22,088 nt of DNA from a virus, in the IMG/VR virus record IMGVR_UViG_3300048835_000451, positions 1 through 22,088 of that record; one strand, given 5' to 3'. Below, piece after piece: positions 13,786 to 21,358 of the stretch. Below the pieces are notes generated by a model, which was not told the DNA's origin, did no database searches, and saw only the letters and a list, made by a program, of their open reading frames with translations. A program made the position numbers and the translations under genes. The stretch's first letter is position 1, and each line of letters opens with the position of its first letter.

Positions 13786-15132
13786 ATGCCCGACGCCACC
13801 GACGCTCAGGTGCGTCTGGCCGACGAGGCCGTGCGCGACGCCCTGCGGGCGATCGGCCCCGCGGATAGCGATGCCGCGTTCGCGGCACAGGTCGTCGACT
13901 ATGGGCTCGAGCGGTTCGAGGAGAACCCGAAGCTTGTATTCGAGCGCGGATTCCTCAAGGCCCTCGAAGTACTCGAGCGAACCGATCGAGCTACTTTCAC
14001 GGACCGTCTCTCGCGGTTTCCGTATCGTACCGCGCAAGAGTTGCGCGGCGAGGTGGCGCGGCTGCGTAAGCGGGCCCCTATCAATCCGGCGCCCGCGACC
14101 GACAGCCGTGACGAGCTCCGCGCGCTCGACGGCGATGCGTTCCTCCAGGCGTTCGAGCCGCCGGCGTTCGTGGTGCGACCGGTCATCGTGCGCGGGCAAG
14201 TCACGGCGATCACAGCCCACCCGAACGGCGGAAAGACGTCGATCAGCATTCAGTTCTCGCTGCTGGTAGCCGGGCTTGTCACTCTCACCGGCCTCGAGGC
14301 CGACCCGGGGCGCGTGCTGTACCTGGCGGGCGACTCGGACACGAACTTCGCGGTACAGCTCATCGGCGCTTGCGAGCAGCACGGGATCGACCCGGCGCGA
14401 CTGAATGACCGCCTGGTGGTCGTGCCGCAGCGGTTCCCGCTGGCCGGGCGAGTCGAGCAGATCCGCGAGCTCGCCCAAGAGCGAGGCGGCTTTGACCTGG
14501 TCGTGGTCGACACCCGCCCCGCATACAGCTCGGCGATCGAGGAGGACGACAACCTGCAGGCGCTCGCCGATGCGCTGTCGTTGCGCGAGCTGACCCGAAT
14601 CGAGGGCGGACCCGCCGCCTTGGTGTTGTGCCACCCGCCGAAGAATGCGGCCCGCGACCAGCTCTACCCGCGCGGCGGCTCCGCCTTCCTGGGTGAGATC
14701 GACAACAACCTCGTCCTGTGGAACGACGACGGCATCGTCGAGTTGGGCGCAAACAAGCGGCGGATGCCTGAGTTCGACGCGCTGCGCTGGCGCTTCGAGG
14801 CGGTCGATATCTCCCGGGCCGACTCGCGCGGCGAACCGGTGCGCAGCGTAGTTGCCCGGATGGTCACCGACGACCACGGCGACCAGCGCGCCAAGGTGCG
14901 CCGGGAGGATGAGAACCGCCTGCTGTTCACGATGCTGCGGCACCCGGACGAATCACTCGGCGCGTGGGCGCGGCTGTGTGGCTGGATGCTGCGGGACGGC
15001 GGCGGCGAGCCCCACAAGACGAAAGTCGACCGCACGCTCAAGCGCCTGGCGGCCGACCGACTGGTCGAGAAGTACCGCGGCAGATACCGCCTGACGAAGC
15101 TTGGGAAGCGGGAGGCCGAAGGTGTCGACTGA
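13786..15132 (+). CDS. RepA-like AAA ATPase / replicative helicase with C-terminal winged helix
   Basis: The 448-residue product has about 125 N-terminal residues of unknown type and then a RecA-like AAA_25 domain. Walker A is AHPNGGKTS at 144-152 and Walker B is FDLVVVDT with D242. LYLAGDSDTN lies between them, as in RSF1010 RepA-type hexameric helicases. The C-terminal 90 residues (DENRLLFTMLRHPDESLGAW, then a basic KVDRTLKRLAADRLVEKYRG) look like a winged helix that could bind origin DNA. It would melt and unwind the element B origin. The GTAC repeat array starts 17 bases after its stop. The ATG follows the alpA stop immediately. Confidence 0.85.
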   Translation: MPDATDAQVRLADEAVRDALRAIGPADSDAAFAAQVVDYGLERFEENPKLVFERGFLKALEVLERTDRATFTDRLSRFPYRTAQELRGEVARLRKRAPINPAPATDSRDELRALDGDAFLQAFEPPAFVVRPVIVRGQVTAITAHPNGGKTSISIQFSLLVAGLVTLTGLEADPGRVLYLAGDSDTNFAVQLIGACEQHGIDPARLNDRLVVVPQRFPLAGRVEQIRELAQERGGFDLVVVDTRPAYSSAIEEDDNLQALADALSLRELTRIEGGPAALVLCHPPKNAARDQLYPRGGSAFLGEIDNNLVLWNDDGIVELGANKRRMPEFDALRWRFEAVDISRADSRGEPVRSVVARMVTDDHGDQRAKVRREDENRLLFTMLRHPDESLGAWARLCGWMLRDGGGEPHKTKVDRTLKRLAADRLVEKYRGRYRLTKLGKREAEGVD

Positions 15133-15148
15133 CCCCAAGAACGGGGCG

Positions 15149-15324
15149 GTACGGGGGCGGTACGACGAAGGGCCGTACCGCGCGGTACGGATGCCGGTAC
15201 GAGCCGCCCCGAAACCCGCGCCAGTCAAGGCTTTCAGCCGTACCGGCGCGCCCGGTACGCACCGGTACGGGGCCCGTACCGTACCGGGCCCCCTCCCTAA
15301 GGGGCCGGTACGGCGGAACGGTAC
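15149..15324. repeat. Array of 12 GTAC-centred palindromic repeats, candidate origin of element B
   Basis: GTAC occurs at 15,149, 15,160, 15,175, 15,185, 15,197, 15,240, 15,255, 15,265, 15,276, 15,281, 15,308 and 15,321. Nearly all are in CGGTACGG or CCGTACCG contexts, so the unit is a GC-flanked palindrome. Most start-to-start distances are 10-15 bases, near one helical turn. Fewer than one GTAC would be expected by chance in 176 bases. Two CGGACCA heptamers 10 bases apart follow at 15,334 and 15,344. Position right behind the RepA-like gene suggests an iteron-type origin. The sites could also be operators or methylation targets. Confidence 0.7.
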
Positions 15325-15613
15325 GGCTCGATTCGGACCACTGCGGACCATCCGGCGAAAGACCGTTCTAGCCCAGTCGGCATGGCCGGAAGGTCGTCGC
15401 TTAACCCCCTTACAACCCCCTCGCAACCAGCGAGCGCCCGGGCTTCACATGGCCCGCCCCCGGGCCCCCTGTCCAGGACCCGGAGGGCGCCTCGAGGCAG
15501 CGGGTCTAGGTTCTTCCCCAGCGCCAGACAGAGCGGGTGCGATGAGGCCCGGGCGCGCCCTAGTGGCTGCCCCGCCAGTTAAATCAACTCTATGGCACTG
15601 ATAGGTATTGACT
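15325..15613. other. Non-coding gap upstream of terS, candidate packaging site
   Basis: About 290 bases hold no convincing gene. They include the CGGACCA pair at 15,334/15,344, C-rich runs (15,400-15,425), the GC-rich palindromic stretch around 15,435-15,485 and a short AT-richer patch at 15,579-15,613 directly before terS that may carry a promoter. In lambda-like phages cos lies just before a Nu1-type terS, so a cos-like site may be here; I cannot identify it by sequence. Confidence 0.35.
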
Positions 15614-16186
15614 ATGGAAAGAGTCACCAAGGCGGACATGGCCCGGCGCCTGAACGTCACCCCTAGCGCGATCAGCAAGGCTATCGCAGCCGGGCGGCTG
15701 ACGGCCGACGCCGACGGCCTGATCGACCCCGTCGCCGGCGAAGCGCAGTGGGCGGCGAACCGGCGACGCCAGCGTCGTCGACATCGCGACGCGCCCCAGG
15801 GTGAGGGCGCGGCCGCGTCCCCCGCTGTGGCCGGCGCCGAGGGGTCCGACTACTGGTCGCACAAGACCCGGCGCGAGAAGGCCGAGGCGCAACTCGCCGA
15901 GCTCCGGCTCGCTGAGCAGGCCGGCACGCTGGTGCTGCGCGAAGCGGTCAACCGCACGCTCTTCACGGCCGCGCGCGTGATGCGCGACCAGATGCTGGCG
16001 ATCGCGCCGCGACTGGGTGCGTCGCTCGGCCCGGTGACCGATCCGAAGCTGATCGAGCTGCGGATCGCCGACGAGGTGCGCGTCGCGCTGCGCGCCTTCG
16101 CGCAGCAGCTGCGCGCCGGTGGCCTGCCCGATCCGTTTCCCGCGCCCCCCGACCCCTGTACCGAAGGAGACTCGCATGATTGCTGA
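15614..16186 (+). CDS. terS: Terminase small subunit, Nu1-like (DNA packaging)
   Basis: The 190-residue protein begins with a helix-turn-helix (TKADMARRLNVTPSAISKAI, AAGRLTAD) like lambda Nu1 and related TerS proteins, which bind the cos region. After a basic, low-complexity linker the segment SDYWSHKTRREKAEAQLAEL continues into helices with LVLREAVNRTLFTAARVMRD and TDPKLIELRIADEVRVALRA, the usual Nu1-type oligomerisation and TerL-contact region. The ATG at 15,614 is preferred over the TTG two codons earlier. No terL follows, which is unexpected: in phages the large subunit is next. In PICIs a solitary TerS redirects helper packaging, which is the likely function. Confidence 0.8.
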   Translation: MERVTKADMARRLNVTPSAISKAIAAGRLTADADGLIDPVAGEAQWAANRRRQRRRHRDAPQGEGAAASPAVAGAEGSDYWSHKTRREKAEAQLAELRLAEQAGTLVLREAVNRTLFTAARVMRDQMLAIAPRLGASLGPVTDPKLIELRIADEVRVALRAFAQQLRAGGLPDPFPAPPDPCTEGDSHDC

Positions 16187-16493
16187 CCCCGTCGCCACCG
16201 TGCACGCGCTGGCGGTCGACGCAGAGCTGGCGCTGCTCGCCAGCAAGTTCGACGAGTTCGCGCCGCGCTTGCGCCAGGCGCTCGCCGCTTGCCCGCCCGA
16301 CCGCCGCCCGGACGTCGTGTTGTCGCTCCCGCTTGTGGAGGCCCTCGCGCTTCCCGCCCTCGAGCGGATGCCGCTCGAGGAGTTCTACGCGCATCGCGAC
16401 ACATTCCTCGCGGCGGCCGGTGGCGACATGGCCCGCGCCTGGGCCGAGTTCGTCTTCGCCTGCGCCGCCGGCGAGGTCGGCTTCAATGGCTGA
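16176..16493 (+). CDS. Small hypothetical protein after terS (105 aa)
   Basis: A strong GGAGA lies 5 bases before the ATG at 16,176, and the gene overlaps the terS end by 11 bases. The product MIADPVATVHALAVDAELAL and on is acidic, helical and Ala-rich, with no cysteine-rich or catalytic motif apart from two isolated cysteines. I do not recognise it. It sits where terL would normally be, so it may be a packaging adaptor or hijacking factor, but this is context only. Confidence 0.6.
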   Translation: MIADPVATVHALAVDAELALLASKFDEFAPRLRQALAACPPDRRPDVVLSLPLVEALALPALERMPLEEFYAHRDTFLAAAGGDMARAWAEFVFACAAGEVGFNG

Positions 16494-16929
16494 GCGCCGG
16501 CGCGCACAGTGGTTCGATCCGATCGCGCCGGCCGCGCGCCCGGCCGAGCCGGACCCTTGCGCACGTGCCGAGCTCGTCCTGCAGGCGATCGAACTGCTGC
16601 GCCACTACGAACGGCCCGGCGCGCGCCTGGTCGCCGACGGTCTCGCACGCTGGCTCTCGGAGGGCGGCGACCTGGCGCGACTGCTCGGCCTGCGCGTGCG
16701 TCGCGGACGTCGCGCGCCGATGACCACCTTGCGCCTGCGCACTCGCAACGAGCTGCTGCGCGAGGTCGCGGCCACGAGCGGCGCCTCGCCCGCGGCACTC
16801 GCCGACGTGATCGCGACCGGCGAGACCGAAGCGGCCCGACGCCTTCGCGAGCTCGGTGCGCCGGGCTCCCCGCGCCAGGTGGCACGAATCCTCTCCGGCC
16901 GTGCGCGGCGCGGTGACACGAGTTCATGA
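16486..16929 (+). CDS. Small basic hypothetical protein (147 aa)
   Basis: The ATG at 16,486 overlaps the preceding gene by 8 bases. The protein is Arg- and Ala-rich: MAERRRAQWFDPIAPAARPA, a helical middle (CARAELVLQAIELLRHYERP) and a basic C-terminal half with LARLLGLRVRRGRRAPM and SPRQVARILSGRARRG. It could bind nucleic acid. No family is recognised. Overlap with its neighbours and correct codon use support it as a real gene. Confidence 0.55.
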   Translation: MAERRRAQWFDPIAPAARPAEPDPCARAELVLQAIELLRHYERPGARLVADGLARWLSEGGDLARLLGLRVRRGRRAPMTTLRLRTRNELLREVAATSGASPAALADVIATGETEAARRLRELGAPGSPRQVARILSGRARRGDTSS

Positions 16930-16981
16930 ACTGGTGTCATCGAGCGGCCGCGGTCGATCATCCACCCTCATGGAGACCTCC

Positions 16982-17194
16982 ATGCCCAACGAGCGCGACA
17001 TCGACTACCGCCTGCTGCTGAAACCGACCGGCGGCCTCTGGTTGCTGCTCCCCGACCGGACCCTGATCGACATCGACCTGTCGCCCGCGGACCTGCGCTC
17101 GCTGGCGAGCGACTTGCTCGAGCTCGCCGACCGCGTCGACGCGATGCCGCGCGGCTTGCCACATCCGAGCGCGAAGGCTCATTCGAAATGCTGA
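16982..17194 (+). CDS. Small hypothetical protein upstream of capsid fusion (70 aa)
   Basis: GGAG lies 6 bases before the ATG at 16,982, which is why I prefer it to the ATG at 16,970. The product (MPNERDIDYRLLLKPTGGLW and on) has strands LWLLLPDRTLIDIDL followed by helix PADLRSLASDLLELADRVDA. The size and place, just before the capsid gene, recall small head-assembly proteins such as gpW-like joiners, but I see no firm signature. Its stop overlaps the next start by 7 bases. Confidence 0.55.
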   Translation: MPNERDIDYRLLLKPTGGLWLLLPDRTLIDIDLSPADLRSLASDLLELADRVDAMPRGLPHPSAKAHSKC

Positions 17195-19131
17195 CGCCCT
17201 GGTATTCGATCCGCGCGCGCGCTCCGCGTGCGGCTGAGGTGTTCATCTACGGCGACATCGGCGAGAGCTGGTCCGAGGAGAGCGTGACCGCCGCCGCGTT
17301 CGTGCGCGAGGTCTCCGCCCTGGACGTCGACGCCCTGACGGTGCGCCTGAACAGCTACGGCGGATCGGTCACCGACGGCCTGGCCATGTTCAACGTCCTC
17401 AAGCGCCACAAGGCCAGCGTCACGGTCGCGATCGACGGCATCGCTGCGTCGATCGCGTCACTCGTCGCGATGGCCGGCGACACCGTCGAGATGGCCGAGA
17501 ACGCCCTGCTGATGATCCATGCGCCCTGGGGCGCGGCCGTTGGCAACGCCGCGGCCATGCGCGAGTTCGCCGACACCCTGGACACCTGGGCGCAGGCGAT
17601 GGCCACCAGCTACGCCGCGAAGACCGGGCGCCCGCTCGAGGAAATGCTCGCGCTGCTCACCGACGGCGCCGATCACTGGCTCGACGCCGAGCAGGCGCGC
17701 GCCGAGGGCTTCGCCGATAGCGTCGTCGCCGCGGTTCCGCTGGCGGCGTCGTTCGACCTTTCGCGTTTCAAGCTGCCGGCCGCGATGGCCGCTCACTTTC
17801 AAGGAGAGAAGATGGACACTGCCGAGATCGAGGCGCGCGGCCGCGAGGCCGAGGCCCGGCGCCGCAAGGAAATCGCCGAGGCGTTCGGACGGTTTGCGAA
17901 GCGCGAAGGCGTCGCTGCGCTACTGGCGAGCTGCCAGGACGACATGACTTGCACGCCGCAGGCCGCGCGCGAGAAGCTGCTCGCGCACCTGGCCGCCGGC
18001 GCCGAGCCGCTCGGCGGCCACTACGTCGCGAGGCCTGCCAGCATGGAGCACGAGAGCCCGGAAGGGCATCGCGCGCTGATGGCAGAGGCGCTCGCCTATC
18101 GGATGGGCGGGCCCGCGCCGCGCGACGGCAACCCGTACCGGCATGCGACCTTCGCCGACGCCGCGGCCGAAGTGCTCGCGCATCGTGGCGTTTCCACGCG
18201 CGACCTGTCGCGTTCGCAGATCGTGCGCGCGGCGCTCACGCACACGACGAGCGACTTCGCCATCCTGCTGCAGGACACGACGAACCGGACGCTGCGCCAG
18301 GCGTACGGCGCCGCGCCCAGCGGCATCATGCGCATCGCCCGCAAGGCGACCGCGCCGGACTTCCGCGCGAAGTACCGCGTGCAGCTGGGCGAGTGGCCCG
18401 AGCTGCTCGAGGTGCCCGAGGGCGCCGAGTTCAAGGCCGGCTCGATCGCGTCGAGTCAGGAGACGTACCGTCTGCGCACCTACGGCCGCACGTTCGGCAT
18501 CACGCGCCAGGCGCTGGTGAACGACGACCTGGGCGCGTTCGCCGACATGGTCCGGGCCTTCGGTCGCTCGGCCGCCGAGCTGCAGGCGAAGGTGCTCGCG
18601 GACCTGCTCACGACCGCGACCGGTGTCGGGCCGACGATGAGCGACACCAAGGCGCTGTTCCACGCTGACCACGGCAACCTGGCCGGCTCGGGCGCCGCGC
18701 TCGACGTGACGAGCCTTGGCGCCGCGCGTGCGGCGATGCGGCTGCAGAAGGGTCAGGACGGCGTGACGCCGATCAACGCCGAGCCGAGGTTCATCCTGGT
18801 GCCGGCCGCTCTCGAGACGAAGGCCGAGCAAGTGGTCGCGTCGATCGCGGCCGCCACCGCCGCCGACGTGAACCCGTTCTCTGGCCGGCTCGAGGTGGTA
18901 GTCGACCCGCGGCTCGACGGCGCCTACACGAACAGCGCGAAGGCCTGGTACGTGTTCGCCGACCCGGCGGCACTCGACACGATCGAGTACGCCTATCTCG
19001 ACGGCGACGAAGGCCCGGTGGTCGAGACCGAGCCGGGCTTCCGGATCGACGGCGTCGAGATCAAGTGTCGCCTGGACTTCGGCGCAGGCGTGCTCGACTG
19101 GCGCGGCGCCTACCGCAATCCGGGCGCCTGA
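17188..19131 (+). CDS. ClpP-like prohead protease / major capsid protein fusion
   Basis: The 647-residue protein joins two head proteins. Residues 15-190 are a ClpP-type serine protease: VRLNSYGGSVTDGLAMFNVL, S88 in GIAASIAS, H111 in LMIHAPWG and D162 in GADHWLDAEQARAEGF form the expected triad. Residues from about 209 begin with a charged scaffold-like helix (MDTAEIEARGREAEARRRKE). A Mu gpT-like major capsid domain follows, with FAILLQDTTNRTLRQAYG, the TYGRTFGITRQALVNDDLGA motif, KALFHADHGNLA, ARAAMRLQKGQDG and a C-terminal DYRGAYRNPGA-like end. Such fusions are known in prophages. Release of the shell by self-cleavage or internal initiation is likely. No portal gene precedes it. Confidence 0.88.
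   Translation: MLTPWYSIRARAPRAAEVFIYGDIGESWSEESVTAAAFVREVSALDVDALTVRLNSYGGSVTDGLAMFNVLKRHKASVTVAIDGIAASIASLVAMAGDTVEMAENALLMIHAPWGAAVGNAAAMREFADTLDTWAQAMATSYAAKTGRPLEEMLALLTDGADHWLDAEQARAEGFADSVVAAVPLAASFDLSRFKLPAAMAAHFQGEKMDTAEIEARGREAEARRRKEIAEAFGRFAKREGVAALLASCQDDMTCTPQAAREKLLAHLAAGAEPLGGHYVARPASMEHESPEGHRALMAEALAYRMGGPAPRDGNPYRHATFADAAAEVLAHRGVSTRDLSRSQIVRAALTHTTSDFAILLQDTTNRTLRQAYGAAPSGIMRIARKATAPDFRAKYRVQLGEWPELLEVPEGAEFKAGSIASSQETYRLRTYGRTFGITRQALVNDDLGAFADMVRAFGRSAAELQAKVLADLLTTATGVGPTMSDTKALFHADHGNLAGSGAALDVTSLGAARAAMRLQKGQDGVTPINAEPRFILVPAALETKAEQVVASIAAATAADVNPFSGRLEVVVDPRLDGAYTNSAKAWYVFADPAALDTIEYAYLDGDEGPVVETEPGFRIDGVEIKCRLDFGAGVLDWRGAYRNPGA
17801..17814 (+). promoter_or_regulatory. 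Internal ribosome-binding site and in-frame start inside the capsid fusion
   Basis: AAGGAGAG at 17,801-17,808 lies directly before an in-frame ATG at 17,812, at an ideal spacing. It is exactly at the boundary between the protease and capsid parts. Translation from here would give a free 439-residue capsid protein alongside the 647-residue fusion, comparable in principle to lambda's nested scaffold gene. Confidence 0.6.
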
Positions 19132-19230
19132 TCGACTGCGAGCGGCTGGCGAGAGTGCTGCCCATAGCCGGCCGCCGCGCGCGCCCTTCCGCCAAGGGTG
19201 CGCTTTTCATCGACCCATGGGCGGCACCCA

Positions 19231-19252
19231 GCCGGGCCCCTCCGGGCCCGGC
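19231..19252. other. Strong GC hairpin after the capsid gene
   Basis: GCCGGGCCC-CTCC-GGGCCCGGC is a perfect 9-base stem with a 4-base loop in the 198-base gap between the capsid fusion and the tail-Z-like gene. No U-tract follows, so it may slow transcription, protect the capsid mRNA 3' end, or mark a scar. Nothing else is recognisable in the gap. Confidence 0.5.
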
Positions 19253-19329
19253 ATGCGCCTCTGGGACGCCTGCTCCCCCTTCTTCGCAGGCAGCGCCGGC
19301 GCACCTTCTCACCGCAACGGGAGTCCGCC

Positions 19330-19920
19330 TTGATTCGCATGTCCATAAGCTCCGATCTGTCCGCCGTTCACAACGAGCTGCGGCGCATGGAAAAGGGTCT
19401 GCGCGAACGCGCGATCGCATTCGCACTGAATCGCACCGCCGAGCAGGCAAAGACGGCGGCCACGCGTGACATCGCATCAACGTACAACCTTCAGGCCGGT
19501 TACATCCGTGATCGCATCAAGATCCGCCGGGCGAAGGCGCGCGCGCAGTTGTTAGAGGTCGCGCTCGAGACGCCGGGCAAGCGTTCAGGGAATCTGATCC
19601 AATTCGCAGAGCGCAAGGTCACGATGGCACAGGCGCGGAAACGCACGAAGTCAGGCACGCACGGCGTGTATGTCAAGGTGCGGCGCAACGGCAGATACGT
19701 GCTGATCCCGGGAGCGTTCATCGCCAACGACGGGCGCACGGTGTTTCGCAGGATCGGCAAGGCACGGTTACCGATCGAGGCGTTGGCGGCCATCGACGTG
19801 CCGCAAGCGGTGTTCTCCAGTATTGGCGTGAGGAAGCTGCGGAAGGAAATCGAGTTGCGCTTCCCGAAGCGCATGGCGCACGAGCTCGAGCGGCTCATCA
19901 GGGGGTACGGGCCAACATGA
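19330..19920 (+). CDS. Minor tail protein Z-like (GPZ) protein
   Basis: I start at TTG 19,330 because GGGAG lies 6 bases upstream; the ATG at 19,339 has no well-placed site. The 196-residue product has MSISSDLSAVHNELRRMEKG, then RAIAFALNRTAEQAKTAATR and YNLQAGYIRDRIKIRRAKAR, typical of lambda gpZ-like proteins that join tail or neck to the head. The C-terminal half contains VYVKVRRNGRYVLIPGAFIA and PIEALAAIDVPQAVFS. In phages gpZ belongs to head-tail joining. As the only tail-related gene here it may connect the element B capsid to helper tails, or be a leftover of a lost phage. It is coupled by ATGA to the next gene. Confidence 0.7.
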   Translation: MIRMSISSDLSAVHNELRRMEKGLRERAIAFALNRTAEQAKTAATRDIASTYNLQAGYIRDRIKIRRAKARAQLLEVALETPGKRSGNLIQFAERKVTMAQARKRTKSGTHGVYVKVRRNGRYVLIPGAFIANDGRTVFRRIGKARLPIEALAAIDVPQAVFSSIGVRKLRKEIELRFPKRMAHELERLIRGYGPT

Positions 19921-20180
19921 CGCCGCGGCTACAGCGCTGGCTTCATGAAGCCGTCGAGATCGAGGCCGAGCTGCTGCAGGCGCCGCCGCTCGAGCTATCC
20001 GCGATCGACGCGGCCTGCGCAGCGCTCAATGCCGGCGGGCACCTCCGCCTGGTTGTCGACCTTCATCCGCCGCCCGGTGAACCGCGGCTGCGCGTCCGCG
20101 TGATCGAGCGCGGCTGTGCCTGGTGGCTGGCCGACACGGCGGGTCGCGTGGCCCCTGCGCCGACGCTCATGGGCGCCTGA
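19917..20180 (+). CDS. Hypothetical protein downstream of gpZ-like gene (87 aa)
   Basis: The start ATG overlaps the gpZ-like stop. The product (MTPRLQRWLHEAVEIEAELL and on) has a helical N-terminal half and strands in the second half (HLRLVVDLHPPPGEPRLRVR, GCAWWLADTAGRVAP). I do not recognise the family. The tight coupling suggests that it works with the gpZ-like protein, perhaps at the head-tail interface. Confidence 0.55.
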   Translation: MTPRLQRWLHEAVEIEAELLQAPPLELSAIDAACAALNAGGHLRLVVDLHPPPGEPRLRVRVIERGCAWWLADTAGRVAPAPTLMGA

Positions 20181-20201
20181 CCATCGCGCGCGGAGAAGCG
20201 G

Positions 20202-21185
20202 ATGGCCGCTGTAGAAGGGTGGTCGGAGATCTCACCCCCGAACCGAGCTGGGGTCGAATGGTTTTCCCGACTCCTCAGCGCGATCCGCCATATCGAAGGG
20301 GTCCCTATTCTGTTGAGGAAGGGCGACATAGACGCCGCACGGCGCGTGGTGGTGCCGTACCTGGCCCGGCACGGCCGCCAACACGCCCTGGTGCGGACAG
20401 ATCTGTCCAACGAGGAGCGCGAGGTTCCCCTCTGGACGGGTCAGCCGGTTCGCCGCCTTACCGCAATCATGATGGAAGGCGACGGCGACGCCCTGCATTA
20501 CGCGCGCTTCCTGACGGCGGCCCGCAAGCGCTGCTCGCACTTGGTGTGCGTCACCGTCGATCGGCTGGTCAGGACCTTCCGCCGCTGCGCGCCGGCTGAC
20601 GAAGTCGTTCCATTCTCCAGACTCGACCACGCACTGCGCGAGGCAGACGCCTTTGTCTCGATTGGCCTGGATCTCATGCTTGTTGCCTCAGATGGGCGCG
20701 AGGGGCCGTTTCGCGTCGACGCACCGGCAGATGGCACTCCGACCATCGACCGCTCGAGGATCAACGTGGGCCTTTGCTGGGCCCAAGGTCACCCGGGGCC
20801 TGACCGCTCAATTCGATTCGAGCTGCTGCGCCCGCTGTTGGACATGGGCGGCATCACGTTTCACTCACTCCAGGTGGGAAGGGCCGCCAACGACCACGGC
20901 GGCGAGTTGCGCTCCCACGCGATAGCCGACTATGACGACACCGCTGCGTTGATCGCCGCGCTGGACGCGATCGTAACCGTCGATACGAGTGTCGCTCATC
21001 TCGCGGCAACGATGGGCGCTCCGACTCACCTCTTGCTTCCAGAGGGCCCTTGTCAGCGCGCCGATGCGCGATGGGGGGACGGCGATCGGCGTACGCGGCT
21101 CTATTCAAGCGCGAGGCTGTATCGAGGCGCCCCCTCGGCGATCGTCGCCGACGTCTGCCTTGCGATCCGCGGACATGGTCGTTGA
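20202..21185 (+). CDS. GT9-like (ADP-heptose-type/TPR-associated) glycosyltransferase homologue
   Basis: GGAGAAG lies 6 bases before the ATG at 20,202. The 327-residue protein resembles the catalytic part of TPR-linked GT9-type glycosyltransferases. EGDGDALHYARFLTAA matches the loop of the first Rossmann half. RINVGLCWAQGHPGPDRSIR, ITFHSLQVG, and DDTAALIAALDAIVTVDTSV followed by AHLAATMGAPTHLLLP match the second half. The usual TPR repeats are absent and the normally conserved DWRW-like ending is altered to DARWGDGDRR. It has no role in head building. It could modify surface glycans (phage exclusion), glycosylate a virion part, or be inactive. It follows gpZ and may be cargo. Confidence 0.65.
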   Translation: MAAVEGWSEISPPNRAGVEWFSRLLSAIRHIEGVPILLRKGDIDAARRVVVPYLARHGRQHALVRTDLSNEEREVPLWTGQPVRRLTAIMMEGDGDALHYARFLTAARKRCSHLVCVTVDRLVRTFRRCAPADEVVPFSRLDHALREADAFVSIGLDLMLVASDGREGPFRVDAPADGTPTIDRSRINVGLCWAQGHPGPDRSIRFELLRPLLDMGGITFHSLQVGRAANDHGGELRSHAIADYDDTAALIAALDAIVTVDTSVAHLAATMGAPTHLLLPEGPCQRADARWGDGDRRTRLYSSARLYRGAPSAIVADVCLAIRGHGR

Positions 21186-21277
21186 CAGTTGACCCGCGCA
21201 CGCATGGAGCGGATGGATGAGTAATAGCCGATGATTCATCGGGTATTACAGTTGACCCGCGCACGCGTGGAGCGGAT
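21185..21277. repeat. Direct repeats flanking a near-perfect palindrome
   Basis: Two 30-base copies at 21,185-21,214 and 21,248-21,277 (63 bases apart) differ at one base. Between them, 21,222-21,248 is an inverted repeat with 13-base arms (TAATAGCCGATGA / TCATCGGGTATTA), one mismatch and a 1-base centre. The first copy begins at the glycosyltransferase stop codon. The structure could be an operator region, a regulatory RNA hairpin or a recombination site. Confidence 0.75.
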
Positions 21278-21335
21278 ACTCGACGCGCGCCGAGGTTTCG
21301 GCGCCCGGGCTTGGCGGCCTGGTCTGAAGGCGGGC

Positions 21336-21358
21336 AACCGCCGCAAAGGCGGTTTTTT
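21336..21358 (+). terminator. Rho-independent terminator after the glycosyltransferase region
   Basis: AACCGCC-GCAAA-GGCGGTT with a run of six T is a classic intrinsic terminator on the plus strand. It separates the upstream element B genes from the small gene at 21,478. Confidence 0.85.

Noticed and set aside
13444-14943. Long open frame (499 codons) on the minus strand
   Set aside because: Antisense to alpA and the RepA-like gene, whose motifs are clear; the antisense translation is low-complexity and basic.
15149-15324. GTAC cluster as a CRISPR or tandem repeat from slippage
   Set aside because: Units are short palindromes with variable spacing and variable intervening sequence, not identical repeats with unique spacers or pure tandem copies.
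15101-15601. Plus-strand frame running through the GTAC array
   Set aside because: The translation is Arg/Pro/Gly low complexity produced by the repeats, overlaps the RepA-like gene, and has no ribosome-binding site of its own worth trusting.
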